Positions 14,881-25,745 of a stretch of 64,000 bases of DNA are shown in pieces; the stretch's first letter is position 1; the number at the start of each line of letters is the position of its first letter. The notes under the pieces were generated by a model. That model searched no databases. It saw only the letters and a list, made by a program, of their open reading frames with translations, and had not been told where the DNA came from. This DNA is from Trileptium ribeirensis (lineage: Eukaryota > Nematoda > Enoplea > Enoplida > Thoracostomopsidae). The DNA is taken from NCBI GenBank assembly GCA_030248225.1, contig JASANE010012049.1:25698-89697 (forward strand), given 5' to 3'. Made by a program: the position numbers and the translations under genes.

Positions 14881-15808
14881 TATAGTGAACCGCCCTAATA
14901 AGAATACTTTTGTAAGTTTTTCAACCATGCCACCGGTAAAACTGAATCAAAACTGGTGATCTTTTGGTGGTTGCGCACCTCGTGTCTTGCGCATTTGCTG
15001 TCAAAACAACTTTCAGATTTGCGCGTTCTGGCTCCTGTACGCTTAATCAAAATGACTGTGCGGTAATGTTTTCTTATTAGGGCACCCGTGCCCTAATAAG
15101 AACAGTCACAATATTTTGCATTGCGTTCGTATTAAGAACCCATATTTCAATAAGAACAGTTTCCGAAGTTTTAAAAAACAAAATGCAGTTACTAGAAGAC
15201 ATAACACTTGGATCAATAAAACTCATTAAATTTTGTAGTTAACTGATGTAACACCACAACCCAATTCTTTTCCTCACTGTTGCATATCAAAATCGTCATC
15301 AATAAACTTTTGTTTCTTTACGCAAATTCGACAATAATACTCATCATCTTCATCAAAGAAAACGGCAAACAGTCGCGGAAAATGTAGCGTTCACATCCCC
15401 CTACACATTTCAACCAACAACAGTCTGAGTCCTCATATTCAATGCCGCATGCAATGCAACAGTTGTCGTTGAGTTCGACGCCAGAAATATCACTGTCGAT
15501 ATTTGCTGTTGCAGCAACCTCTTCACTCGAGGATGAGACCGGAGAAGCAGGGCGCTTTTGAAGCTTTGATGAAACAGGCTGTTTTCCCTTTCCCGAGTCA
15601 GGAACTTGGGCAGATCCTGAGTCCCCAGTCCCATAACCCAATATAAGAATAAAATTATACTAACAACGTACTCTGTAAATGTAAAGTACAAAATGTAGCT
15701 TCAACCAAGGAAAAATTGGAATATATAGGCACGTAAAAATATATGCCCTAATAAGAACAGTAAGGTGTTATTATTAGGCACTGACCTTATTAGGCTGGTT
15801 GACTATAC
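14881..15808. mobile_element. TIR DNA transposon remnant (left copy) with PHD-finger ORF
   Basis: The ends are inverted copies. The left end reads TATAGTGAACCGCCCTAATA, and the complement of the right end (about 15785-15808) reads TATAGTCAACCAGCCTAATA. Internal copies of CCCTAATAAGAACAG occur at about 15090 and 15745. The roughly 930-bp interior encodes, on the minus strand, the tail of a protein with a PHD-like finger. By family knowledge such fingers often close pogo/Tigger-like DDE transposases. No DDE core is present, so this is a deleted copy. A TA target duplication is possible but not provable because TA is part of the repeat. Confidence 0.6.
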
Positions 15809-17234
15809 ACTAAAATAGGGGCGCAGCCACTGGTGAAGGGGAAGCAAGGGAGCCGCCCCTCCCAGAATTTTCTAAGGCATCGATGCCCCCAATATTTTTG
15901 TAACAGTTTCGTAGTCTTGAAAAAATTTGCGCCGTCTCGCCCGGAACCTTAACACAAACGCTTCGCAGCCACCACCCTGAGTGAAAAAATCGCGCGCCCG
16001 GGACTATTATTGCAGAAAAATTTCCTCACGTAATCCGATTTGTACCAATTTTTAACAAATTTATCCCCACTTTTGTCTGTTTTTAATGACTTTCTCGTTC
16101 GCCGTGTCGGGTGTGGGGGTGCTGGGCGACTTATTTGACAAATCCTTGTCCCTCCTCCAAGGACATGAAAGACCCGCCCCAACAAAGAAATCGTGGAGCC
16201 GCTACTGCCCTAAATACAACCTTACACTGACATTTATCCCTATAACAAACAGAGGTGTTATGAATGACCGATAAAATTTTAAATATGGGAAAGAGCCCCA
16301 GAACCCATTCGCGTCCTAAATCATGACATTTAAATGTCATTAAAATATATAAAGCAAATATTTGCTAAAATATTTGTATCTGCGAACGTATTTATGCTAT
16401 AATCAGTTTATTCGTCCGTTTGTATCTCGTCCTACCACATTAGTGCAGTTGTTTTATTGGATTAGTTTCTGCTCAAAAACCTACAGCTGTTCGAAAGCTG
16501 GGAAGCCTGTCAGCCGAAAACTGTCTTTGAAGTTTAGCGTTCAGCTTTTTTAAAAACCGTGTGTTTTTCAATTGCTTTTTAACAAAGCTCTTGTGTTTTC
16601 CACCACAGTTGCCTGTTGAATCACGACTGTTTTAGACAATCATGCAGCACTGCGCTGTTATGACGGCATCATAGCTTGTACACGCAAAGAATATATAGCC
16701 TAGCTGTGTTGAAATAACCCTTTCAAAAATTATAGATGCTGTGTGCAGAAATTGATATCACGCATTCAGTATAGCTAATGAGCTATTGGCAATTCTTGAT
16801 ATTTTAACTTATTAATGTAGCGATTTACAAATCTATGAATCTATAAGACAATATTTAGAGCTGTGGTTGGAAGCTCGCACTAAGCACATGAAAGGATATT
16901 TAGGCGATCATTCAGTAGGGAAGCCTATCCGAACAGATGAAATCTAAACATTAGACCACTGAAATTAGATTCGCGTTATGTAATTTCATGATCAGTGATC
17001 TGTTGATTGCATCATATAGGCCTCGCGCTTGCACACGACTTAAAATTTAAATAACAGTCGTCAATGTGGGTTACAATTCCAAATTGTCAGTTAAAATTTT
17101 GCGCAATTTATTTAGCGAATTTAGACGTGCTAACACTACTTAAACTTTTGAAGGATGCAACAAATTAACAGAACGAATATTGAAAATTTTTGAAACAAAA
17201 TATAACAAATCATTGCAAACTTTTAGTTTGAACC
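14985..17234 (+). repeat. Left arm of a large inverted repeat (palindrome)
   Basis: Its reverse complement is at about 17291-19557. The match can be followed from the centre outward: AATCATTGCAAACTTT and its complement, AGATCACTGATCATGAAATT, CATTTAAATGTCATGATTT, the Cys-rich PHD segment, and finally GATTAAGCGTACAG plus GTTGTTTTGACAGCAAATGC at the outer end. Substitutions and indels have accumulated between arms, so it is an old structure rather than a duplicated read. The spacer is about 60-85 bp. The segment 15810-17230 between transposon and centre has no recognisable gene. Confidence 0.93.
15318..15641 (-). pseudogene. PHD-like zinc finger, C-terminal fragment of a transposase
   Basis: A 107-codon frame. 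It has a serine-rich linker, then CCIACGIEYEDSD, a W-L-K-C motif, a C-E-R-Y motif and RDCLP, which matches the Cys spacing of a PHD finger. The position usually held by His is occupied by Phe. In a neighbouring frame just downstream on the minus strand (about 15260-15360) lies an acidic segment followed by YYCRIC, the expected last Cys pair. A frameshift near 15365 therefore breaks the finger. The PHD family binds histone tails; the role in a transposase is inferred. A worse-preserved copy lies in the right palindrome arm at about 19070-19220. Confidence 0.55.
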
Positions 17235-17290
17235 AGCTTTTATCTAAATTTGAATGCAATTGGATACGGAGAAATGTGATGATTCGTGGT

Positions 17291-19557
17291 AGTTCAAAAT
17301 TTGAAAGTTTGCAATGATTTGTTATATTTTGTTTCAAAAATTTTCAATATTCGTTCTGTTAATTTGTTGCATCCTTCAAAAGTTTAAGTAGTGTTAGCAC
17401 GTCTAAATTCGCTAAATAAATTGCGCAAAATTTTAACTGACAATTTGGAATTGTAACCCACATTGACGACTGTTATTTAAATTTTAAGTCGTGTGCAAGC
17501 GCGAGGCCTATATGATGCAATCAACAGATCACTGATCATGAAATTACATAACGCGAATCTAATTTCAGTGGGGTCTAGTGTACAGATTACATCTGTTCGG
17601 ATGGGCTTCACTGTAAATGCGTCGCTAAATATCCTTTCATGTGCTTAGTGCGAGCTTCCAACCACAGCTCTAAATATTGTCTTATAGATTCATAGATTTG
17701 TAAATCGCTACATTAATAAGTTAAAATATCAAGAATTGCCAATAGCTCATTAGCTATACTGAATGCGTGATATCAATTTCTGCACACAGCATCTATAATT
17801 TTTGAAAGGGTTATTTCAACACAGCTAGGCTATATATTCTTTGCGTGTACAAGCTATGATGCCGTCATAACAGCGCAGTGCTGCATGATTGTCTAAAACA
17901 GTCGTGATTCAACAGGCAACTGTGGTGGAAAACACAAGAGCTTTGTTAAAAAGCAATTGAAAAACACACGGTTTTTAAAAAAGCTGAACGCTAAACCGAA
18001 GACAGTTTTCGGCTGACAGGCTTCCCAGCTTTCGAACAGCTGTAGGTTTTTGAGCAGAAACTAATCCAATAAAACAACTGCACTAATGTGGTAGGACGAG
18101 ATACAAACGGACGAATAAACTGATTATAGCATAAATACGTTCGCAGATACAAATATTTTAGCAAATATTTGCTTTAAGAATTGTGTTTTAAATGACATTT
18201 AAATGTCATGATTTAGGACGCGAATGGGTTCTGGGGCTCTTTCCCATATTTAAAATTTTATCGGTCATTCATAACACCTCTGTTTGTTATAGGGATAAAT
18301 GTCAGTGTAAGGTTGTATTTAGGGCAGTAGCGGCTCCACGATTTCTTTGTTGGGGCGGGTCTTTCAGGGTCCTTGGAGAGAAGGGACAAGGATTTGTCAA
18401 TAAGCTGCCAAGACTCCTCACACCGACACGGGCGAACGAGAAAGTCATTAAAAACAGACAAAGTGGGGATAAAATTCGTTAAAAATTGGTACAAACTGGA
18501 TTACGTGAGGAAATTTTTCGAAATAATAGTCCCGGGCGCGCGATTTTTTCACTTCAGGTGGTGGCTGCGAAGCGTTTGTGTTAAGGTTCCGGGCGATATG
18601 GCTAAAATTTTTCCAAGACCACCAAACTGTTACAAAAATATTGGGGGCATTCCATGCCTTAGAAAATTCTGGGAAGGGCGGCTCCCTCGCTTCCCCTTTA
18701 CCAGTGGCTGTGCCCCTATTTTAGTGTATAGTCAACCAGCCTAATAAGGTCAGTGCCTAAGAATAACACCTTATGCTGTTCTTGATCAGGGCATATATTT
18801 TTAGGTGCCTATATATTCCAATTTTTCCTTGGTTGAAGCTACATTTTGTACTTTACATTTACAGAGAACGTTGTTAGTATAATTTTATTCTTATATTGGG
18901 TTATGGGACTGGGGGAACAGGAATCTGCCCAAGTTGGAGATCTTAAAGGCAAAAGCAGCCTGTTTCATCAAAGCTTCAAAAGCGCCCTGCTTCTCCGGTC
19001 TGATCCTCGAGTGAAGAGGCTGCTGCAACAGAAAATATCGACAGCTATATTTTGGTGTTGAAACCAACCACAACGGTCTGCATTGCATGCGGCATCGAAT
19101 ATGAGGACTGATACTGTTGTTGGTTGAAATCTGTAGGGGATGTGAATGCTACATTTTCCGCGACTGTTTGCCGTTTTCTTTGATGAGAAAGATGATGAGA
19201 ATTATTGTCGAATTTGCGTAAAGAAACAAAAGTTTATTGATGACGATTTTGATATGCAACAGTGAGGAAAAGAATTGGGTTGTGGTGTTACATCAGTTAA
19301 CTACAAAATTTAATGAGTTTTTATTGATCCAAGTGTCACGTCTTCTAGTAACTGCATTTTGTTTTTTAAAACTTCGGAAACTGTTCTTATCGAAATATGG
19401 GTTCTTAGATACAACGACGCAAAATATTGTGACTGTTCCCATTAGGGCAATGGTGCCCCAATAAGAAAACATTACCGCACAGTCATTTTGATTAAGCGTA
19501 CAGAAGCCTTATAACGGCTAAATCTAAAGTTGTTTTGACAGCAAATGCGAGCAATAC
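17291..19557 (-). repeat. Right arm of the large inverted repeat
   Basis: Mirror of 14985-17234. It includes the inverted copy of the TIR transposon from about 18724 (TATAGTCAACCAGCCTAATA in plus orientation). That copy's far end is missing, because similarity stops near 19557 before the expected terminal repeat. Its PHD remnant (about 19070-19220) has an internal stop and lost cysteines. The open frames at 18192 and 18373 are the mirror images of those at 16131 and 15949, and I do not consider them genes. Confidence 0.93.
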
Positions 19558-19599
19558 GTAACTGAACGTACACCACAAAATACGTATTGCTCTGTAAGT

Positions 19600-19990
19600 G
19601 CTAGTACTGAATATTGCTAAAGGAAAGATTTCCTATGAAATTTCATTGGTGAATGTAAGGGAATGTTATCATTAACATAAAGCTAATTTTGGCATTTGAC
19701 TAATTATAATTCTCCCTTAATTATAAATGCGAAAAAATATAGGAAATATTTCCTAAATGAAATCAATACTGAATATTCAGTACTAATTTTCTTACTATTA
19801 CGGAAACTTTTCCTTTACGACATTTATTCCTACGTATACATATGTATATAAAAGAAATTTTTTCTTATGGTAATAGGGAATAAATTCATAAAGTATATTA
19901 TTAAGGAAAAATTTCCTACATATGAGGGAATATTTTTCTTATGATAAGGGAACAATATTCCAACCAGGAAGTATTCCTTTTTAAATACTG
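19600..19990. repeat. Cluster of short palindromes of the AGGAAATATTTCCT type
   Basis: At least six related perfect or near-perfect palindromes occur in under 400 bp: AGGAAATATTTCCT, AAGGAAAGATTTCCT, AAGGAAAAATTTCCT, GGAAACTTTTCC, ACTGAATATTCAGTACT, and GGGAACAATATTCC in relaxed form. The cluster begins directly outside the right arm of the 4.5-kb palindrome. It could be the body of a non-autonomous element or a cluster of dyad protein-binding sites. Confidence 0.6.
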
Positions 19991-20142
19991 GTAATTTCAG
20001 GTATAAAAGCTGAGCTTGACATCTGTCGAGAGCGTTGACTGGTGACTCCAAATCCAGACATTTTTCAAATCGTAACGATTGCGTTGCGTTTATCATAAAA
20101 GTATGGGCCAATGTTACCTTTATTGGCGGAAATGAAATGCAT

Positions 20143-20270
20143 GCCATGCCGTTCTCGATATACTAAGCCTAAGTCGTAGTCTTAGCTGGGGTTTCTATAT
20201 GAGCCATATACTATTGTATTCTTGTTTCTAACATTATAATGTCCGGCCTCTAAAAGTGACATGGGCAAAA
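20143..20270. repeat. Dispersed repeat, copy 1
   Basis: It shares CATGCCGTTCTCGATATACT, GGCCTAAG-like and ATATGAGCCAT blocks with 31308-31480, in the same order. Both copies are followed by TCTAAC and then TGACATGG. The copies are on the same strand about 11 kb apart, and copy 2 is longer inside. The family is unknown. Confidence 0.75.
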
Positions 20271-23200
20271 TAATACCTATTAATCATGGAAATATATAAA
20301 AAGATATTTTTTTATGATTATTAATATACATCTTACTATTATGATCCGGAGAAAACACGCTATCAAGCTTTTAGCATAACTAGTGAAACTAGATCGCAAT
20401 ACGGTTTTGCTGTTTTCCAAATAGTTATTTTAAATCCGCTTTCCCAAAAGCGTTTTAATTACTCAATGTTTGATATTGCACCTTTCCAGCAACCACAGAA
20501 TTATATAATTATAGTTCAGAAATTAAAAAACGTATAGGGACTGGTATTCCGAAAAATTATTTTGCTCACAAATATAATTTTTGCAAATAATATATATATA
20601 TAGAACCTGTCCTTAAGGGACTCTTTTACTGAGCACTTATAAATGAATCGCGGCGCTTGGAAAGCAATATAAATCCGAACGATAACATCAAAATGCTCGT
20701 CTTTTTTCATACCGCAGCCGGATTCATATGTAATGACGTTTCATTTCTTTTTCATACGAAAGTCTTATAAGATTGCCTTTATCAGGGTATCGCAATGATA
20801 CAATAACTTCTGGGACGTAATTCTTAAATTGAGACAAATAGAAATCCTGATATTTTCAAGTATATATATCGCCACTTGCATTCTTTTTCTCCATATAACC
20901 AGTCCAACCGGAGCTTCAACGTTGCGTAATGGAAATTGCAATGTGCACCTTGTAATAAAAATACTCGATAGTGAAAGTGCTCAAAGTCGGTTGGTCATCC
21001 TTATTCCAGTGAATTCACACTGAAGTGTAAGACTGGCTAATTTTTATCAAACAACCTAATATACCCCAAGTCCTAGATGCGTCACGATTGTCTGTCTGGG
21101 CTGTATAAAACTAATAGGCTTGACATAATTATACACATAATATATACTCTAATGAACGTATGGCACCCCTATCTACGTGTATGATATTGTGGTATGATGC
21201 CGTGAAGTATTAATAACAGAGGGTATCTTCATTTTTGCAAGACTAAAAATAAGACTATTTACAAAGAAACGAGATAGCAAATTCAATCATACTGGCGATC
21301 GTATATCGCAACTTAACTTGAATCATATATACATTTAGAAAAACGACGATATGAAAAGTGACTCAAAATACAGGTTTTTTAGCATTTTTATTCACGAGCT
21401 GCTCATCAGTTTCTGTGATATGCTACGTATAACTTCACATTCACGGGAGAAAACAACGCACTGGTCGCCAAAGTACAGAGTAGCGATATTACTTTATGAC
21501 ATAATATGAAAACAAGGTCTCAGCTGTTTCGCTACGGCAATAATGGAATATTTTGTTACAAGACTGTGTTTTATTGGCACAAACGACACTTGACATAACC
21601 GTCTATCACGACTCATAAATGTATGGCTTGACGGGAGAGTCTATCACCGTGTGACTTAAATATCGAGGATTTTAATTTAACCATATGAATAATCTATGAG
21701 CTAAAAACTATGCACCTCCAAGCTGCTATGCGCGTATGAAAACGCCTTTTTAGTGTCAATTTCTGAATATGGTAAATCATGACCTGTGCTGAAAACATAT
21801 ATTGCCAGATTCAATCAATTATTTGTTGAGCAATCAATTTGTTTTAACTGCGACAGCTTGCAGTCAATTATTTACACACGAATGAACAAAGGCTGTTTTC
21901 CCCATCGATCAAGACGCTTTAAGAGGGCATCGCTGGCTTTCGCTTGACCCAGTGCATGAGACTGCTAAGTTATTGAGTCTCCCAAAACGAATTACTTAAG
22001 AAACAATATTTTGCCTAGCTCCAAATAGGGCACACAATGATCGACTACGCCGCATTTTATTTTCTCACTAACGGCTTTCACCCAAACCAAACGTTCGATA
22101 TGATCAAAAGTATCAGCAAGTTGTCACCGCCGTGTTAGCAAGGATAACTTTTAATTGAATTTTTTCACGACCGTACTCTCGGATTATCTTCGTGATTGCT
22201 CCTTACAGAGGTAGCAGTGACTGACAGATCCTGCCAGCTCCGGTTCTTTATTCTTTTCCTAAGCTTAGCTAAACTTAATTGAACATTTAAGTCATGTTTT
22301 CTGCATTTATGTTTCGACGTATTTCATACAGCACAGTGCATTTTCTTATTCGCTGTACTACAACTCGGTTATCACCTATTATCATCATTCAATACCCTTC
22401 TGGAAACATTTAGCTTTTCCGTTAGCGATGGCACTACAAAAATGACCCTTTTACATCTCATTCAATATAAAAACAAAACAACAAATTACAAATAATCAAT
22501 GATAATATGAAAACAAAATTAATTTCGTGTAATATGTGAACAACATTCTCTATGCGAAACCCCACAGCACGTTACTCTTTCATGGATTTAAATCCGGCGC
22601 AGCCTCGACCTTCGATAAACGCTCAGTTATCAATACTCCTTGGATACTACCCAACACAAAAAGCGATTCCCGTTTTACTCTCAAGCTTAGACTACCCCAC
22701 AGTCACTTGACGAAGTCCCTGGTTCCCTCATTACGCCGCACAAAGCATACCACAAATATGCGCCGATTAAGATCTCCCTGAACTACCATAAATAAATTCC
22801 CTCAGTAGATGAAAAATGCCGGTTTTACCCCCCCTCCCGGAGGAGTTCTCATACAAATTTTGTGTGATTACGAAATCGAAGCGGGGAGCCATGATTAGTC
22901 ATCATAGGTATGTTAGCTATGTACATAATGTATATAAATATGTGTATGTGTATATTATATAGATTTATAACATATATTGCACACATACATACATGTATGT
23001 ATCTCCTATATGCTACACACCTACTGTTTGTGTATATATGTATTGACATACATGTCTACTTCACATATATATATAAATACATACACATATAGCTTTAATT
23101 TTTGTTCATTTGATAAGCTGAAATATTAAGGTGTCTCTGTTAAAATTAATTCTTTTTAATAAAACAGAAACGTTACGTCAACTCAACCTCATGCATAAAA
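20271..23200. other. Non-coding AT-rich stretch with simple repeats
   Basis: No exon or RNA gene recognised. The segment at about 22905-23090 is rich in TATG/TACA/TATA words and behaves like a degenerate microsatellite, which explains the opposed short frames there. The rest is unremarkable AT-rich sequence. Confidence 0.45.
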
Positions 23201-23204
23201 CTCA

Positions 23205-23335
23205 GAATATTTAATTACTTGACGCTCATTAATTATGCAAACGCCATATGCCAAGATATCTCATTAGCTATGCACAAAAAAACAGAATATTTAATTAGGT
23301 CAGTCTCATCTAATATGCAAGCACCTTATGTTCAT
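23205..23335. repeat. Two-copy direct repeat, about 72-bp period
   Basis: The block CAGAATATTTAATTA is followed by a CTCAT...AATATGCAA-type segment, CGCC or CACC, and TTATG or ATATG. It occurs at about 23208-23259 and again at about 23280-23331. Confidence 0.6.
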
Positions 23336-23699
23336 TATTAGGCTGCAGCTTGGTTTTAAATAAGGTTTCATTTGACTCGTGACGTTATCATGCATGGTCG
23401 TATTTATAGCTCTCTGTTTTATTCTACCCAAACTAATAATAAATAATACGTAGTAGTATAGTAGGAGTAATACGAACAACGAGTATTCGAGGATCCAAAA
23501 TTTCGGTTCATGTATTGAGTCATTGGTTTCTTGTTTTAATGTATGGGGTCATTAGGCTTTATTATTGCAGTCATTAGCTGCGTACCGGTCTGTTATTGGA
23601 ACGGTAATTATGGGGTATCGGCTTGTACCATGGTGTCAGCGTGTGCCGGGTACTTGTTCCAAGGATATTATATCACGAATGTATATATATATATGTATA

Positions 23700-23745
23700 T
23701 TGCAAGTTCAAACGTTTCGCCCGTACCAAGGGCCTCATCAGGCGG
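23700..23745 (-). ncRNA. Hammerhead ribozyme-like core (Penelope-like element type)
   Basis: On the minus strand the sequence reads CTGATGA (23735-23741), a potential stem II GCCC...GGGC closed over TTGGTAC, then GAAAC (23714-23718). These are the two conserved hammerhead boxes in the right order and spacing. One extra G sits between the first box and the stem. Stem III would be very short (about CGTT/AAC), and I cannot identify a convincing cleavage triplet or stem I partner in the window. Family knowledge: the DNA motif CTGATGA...GAAACGT is a recurrent signature of hammerheads in the pseudo-LTRs of Penelope-like retroelements. No Penelope RT or GIY-YIG domain was found nearby, so this looks like an isolated element end. 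Confidence 0.6.
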
Positions 23746-24200
23746 AAAGGCTATTTTAGGGGTACAAAATACTGTTTTATTGCAATATAGGGGTACGTTA
23801 GTGAAATTTAGGGGCACAAAATAGCAAAAATGTGTAATTTTAGGGGTACACAAATGGTAAAATTACTAATTTAGGGATACAAAATGCCGCAAATATGTAA
23901 TTTTAGGGGTACAAATATGGTATTTTTGGGGTACAAACACTTTTGCTGCAACATAGGGGTACGTCTTAGGGGTACAAAAAGGCTATTTTAGGGGTACAAA
24001 ATACTGTTTTATTGCAACATAGGGGTACATTACTGAAATTTAGGGGCACAAAATAGTAAAAATGTGTAATTTTAGGGGTACACAAATGGTAAAATTACTT
24101 ATTTAGGGATACAAAATGCCACAAATATGTAATTTTATGGTACATAGGTGGTAAATATATACAATCTAGGGGTACAAATGGTAAAAAATATATCATTTAG
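23745..24200. repeat. GGGGTACAAA-type short-period array with a larger tandem duplication
   Basis: The word TTTAGGGGTACAAA and close variants (GGGGCACAAA, GGGATACAAA) recur about fifteen times at 15-45 bp intervals. On top of this, 23750-23930 is repeated at about 23990-24150 with the same order of variants, so the array also has a roughly 240-bp period. It abuts the hammerhead-like core, lying on its 5' side in ribozyme orientation. No coding sense. Confidence 0.85.
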
Positions 24201-24870
24201 TGGTATAAACTTGCGAAAATAATGATAAAAGTGGTAATTTAATAGTCAAAGTGTACAAATCCGGTTATAAAAGTTAAAAAAGTATGAAAATTCTGTAAAA
24301 TATAATAGTGTATATTGGAAAATTTTGCGTACAAGCACAAATTTTTAACATTTTATTCAGTTGTTTGTGATATAATTGCATATTTTTATAGCATTTTTCT
24401 CATCTAGTCAGAAAATTTTCACAAAACCACAACTTTTTTTCGATCATTTGATCACCATTTACATGATTTTATCAAAAATATGAAGATGTTAACTAAATTT
24501 CTCACTAAATTCACAACAGAAACGGCTTATGCTAAGAAATTTCTAACATTTTAACTATAGATATTTGCTTGGTAATCGTTGATGAGACGTGAATTTCCAC
24601 TGGCAACGTGACCAGTATGACCATGTACAAAGTGTTTACTGAAGTGGAGAAACATAAGCGACCGTTCGCAAACGTAACAACAATAATTATGTACGAATGC
24701 GTCTAAACAGATTATGGAAACACTCTGACTGCAAATTATTTTATTTATGATATTTTCTTATAGATATGTATTTATATATGTAGAAATTTATATATTGACT
24801 GGGATATCGTTTTCAACAATAATAATATCGATAATATCTGGACCACATTCAGAAAAAAATTGATGTAATG
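24201..24870. other. AT-rich non-coding sequence
   Basis: No recognisable gene. The sequence lies between the short-period array and the beginning of detectable LINE homology. Confidence 0.45.
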
Positions 24871-24874
24871 TCCT

Positions 24875-25745
24875 TATTGATATGGTCCCACTGTCAACCT
24901 CATACAATTTCCAAAAACCCATCTGGTGTGACTATCGTTGTGAACGTGCAATGCGTACTAAACAAAACTGTGATCGCCGTTATAAACGAACAAATTCAGC
25001 ACAGGCCTACAATTGCTACATGAGAGCAAGCGAACGTGTTGCATCGGAAATGAAACGATCTATTTTAACATGAAAAGAATTCGTCTCAAAATATCGATAA
25101 AGACAAAAATCATTCTTTACATACGCCCGCAAACAGTCAATTCGAACTCAAATTGGACCTCTCCGCACGGAAACAAATTGATTAACTGTAGATCTATCAT
25201 TGAAGATGCCGAAATACTTAATAGATATTTTAACTCTGTTTATAATACTCAAGTATTTTAAGAACCCTTTTTTCCACGCCGCACTCAAGTAATCCTAGAC
25301 ACTTTTGAATTAACTGAACACATTGTGAATGATTTGTTAAGCGGCTTTAAACTCATGTGCCACCCATGGAAATGACAACATACCAGATGTGTTTCTTAAA
25401 AAAACTAGAGCGGGCTTGAAGACACCACTAACTATGTTATTTGAAAAGTCCTTACAACCCGGTGACGTTTCGCAAGAAAAGCGAAAAGCAAATGCAGTGC
25501 CTGTTCATAAAAAAGGGCCGCATAACCTTGTTGAGAATTTCCGACCTATTAGTTTGATTTCTGCCGTGTGTAAGGTCATGGAAACGAATGTGCGTAATGC
25601 ATTAATAAATCATCGCGAGAGCAATCAGTTATTATACTCAACACATCATGGTTTTGTTAGTCCACGCTCAACGGTCACTCAACTTCTGTCGTACCGAAAC
25701 TTTGCTACAAATGATATAAATAGCGGAGACAGTTTGGACGTAGTG
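24875..25745 (+). pseudogene. LINE (CR1/L2-like) pseudogene, 5' part: linker and start of RT
   Basis: A decayed retrotransposon reading frame. The segment near 24900-25070 (WCDYRCERAMR, then YKRTNSAQAYNCYMRA) and, after stops and shifts, RTQIGPL near 25130-25170 match the region between endonuclease and RT of CR1/L2-type LINEs. The frame 25389-25757 then carries VPVHKKGP, ENFRPISLISAVCKVME, HHGFVSPRSTVTQLL and GDSLDVV, which are RT motifs 0 to 3. Homology stops abruptly at about 25745, just before the expected first catalytic Asp motif. Known role of the family: target-primed reverse transcription. This copy is dead: several in-frame stops, no catalytic YxDD present. The rest resumes at 27715. 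Confidence 0.85.

Noticed and set aside
16131..18482. Paired frames TFKCHDLGREWVLGLF on both arms of the palindrome
   Set aside because: Identical because of the inverted repeat; no family motif and no extension into a longer protein.
21395..21425. Second hammerhead (CTGATGAG on the minus strand)
   Set aside because: The required GAAA box is replaced by GAAT and there is no proper stem II.
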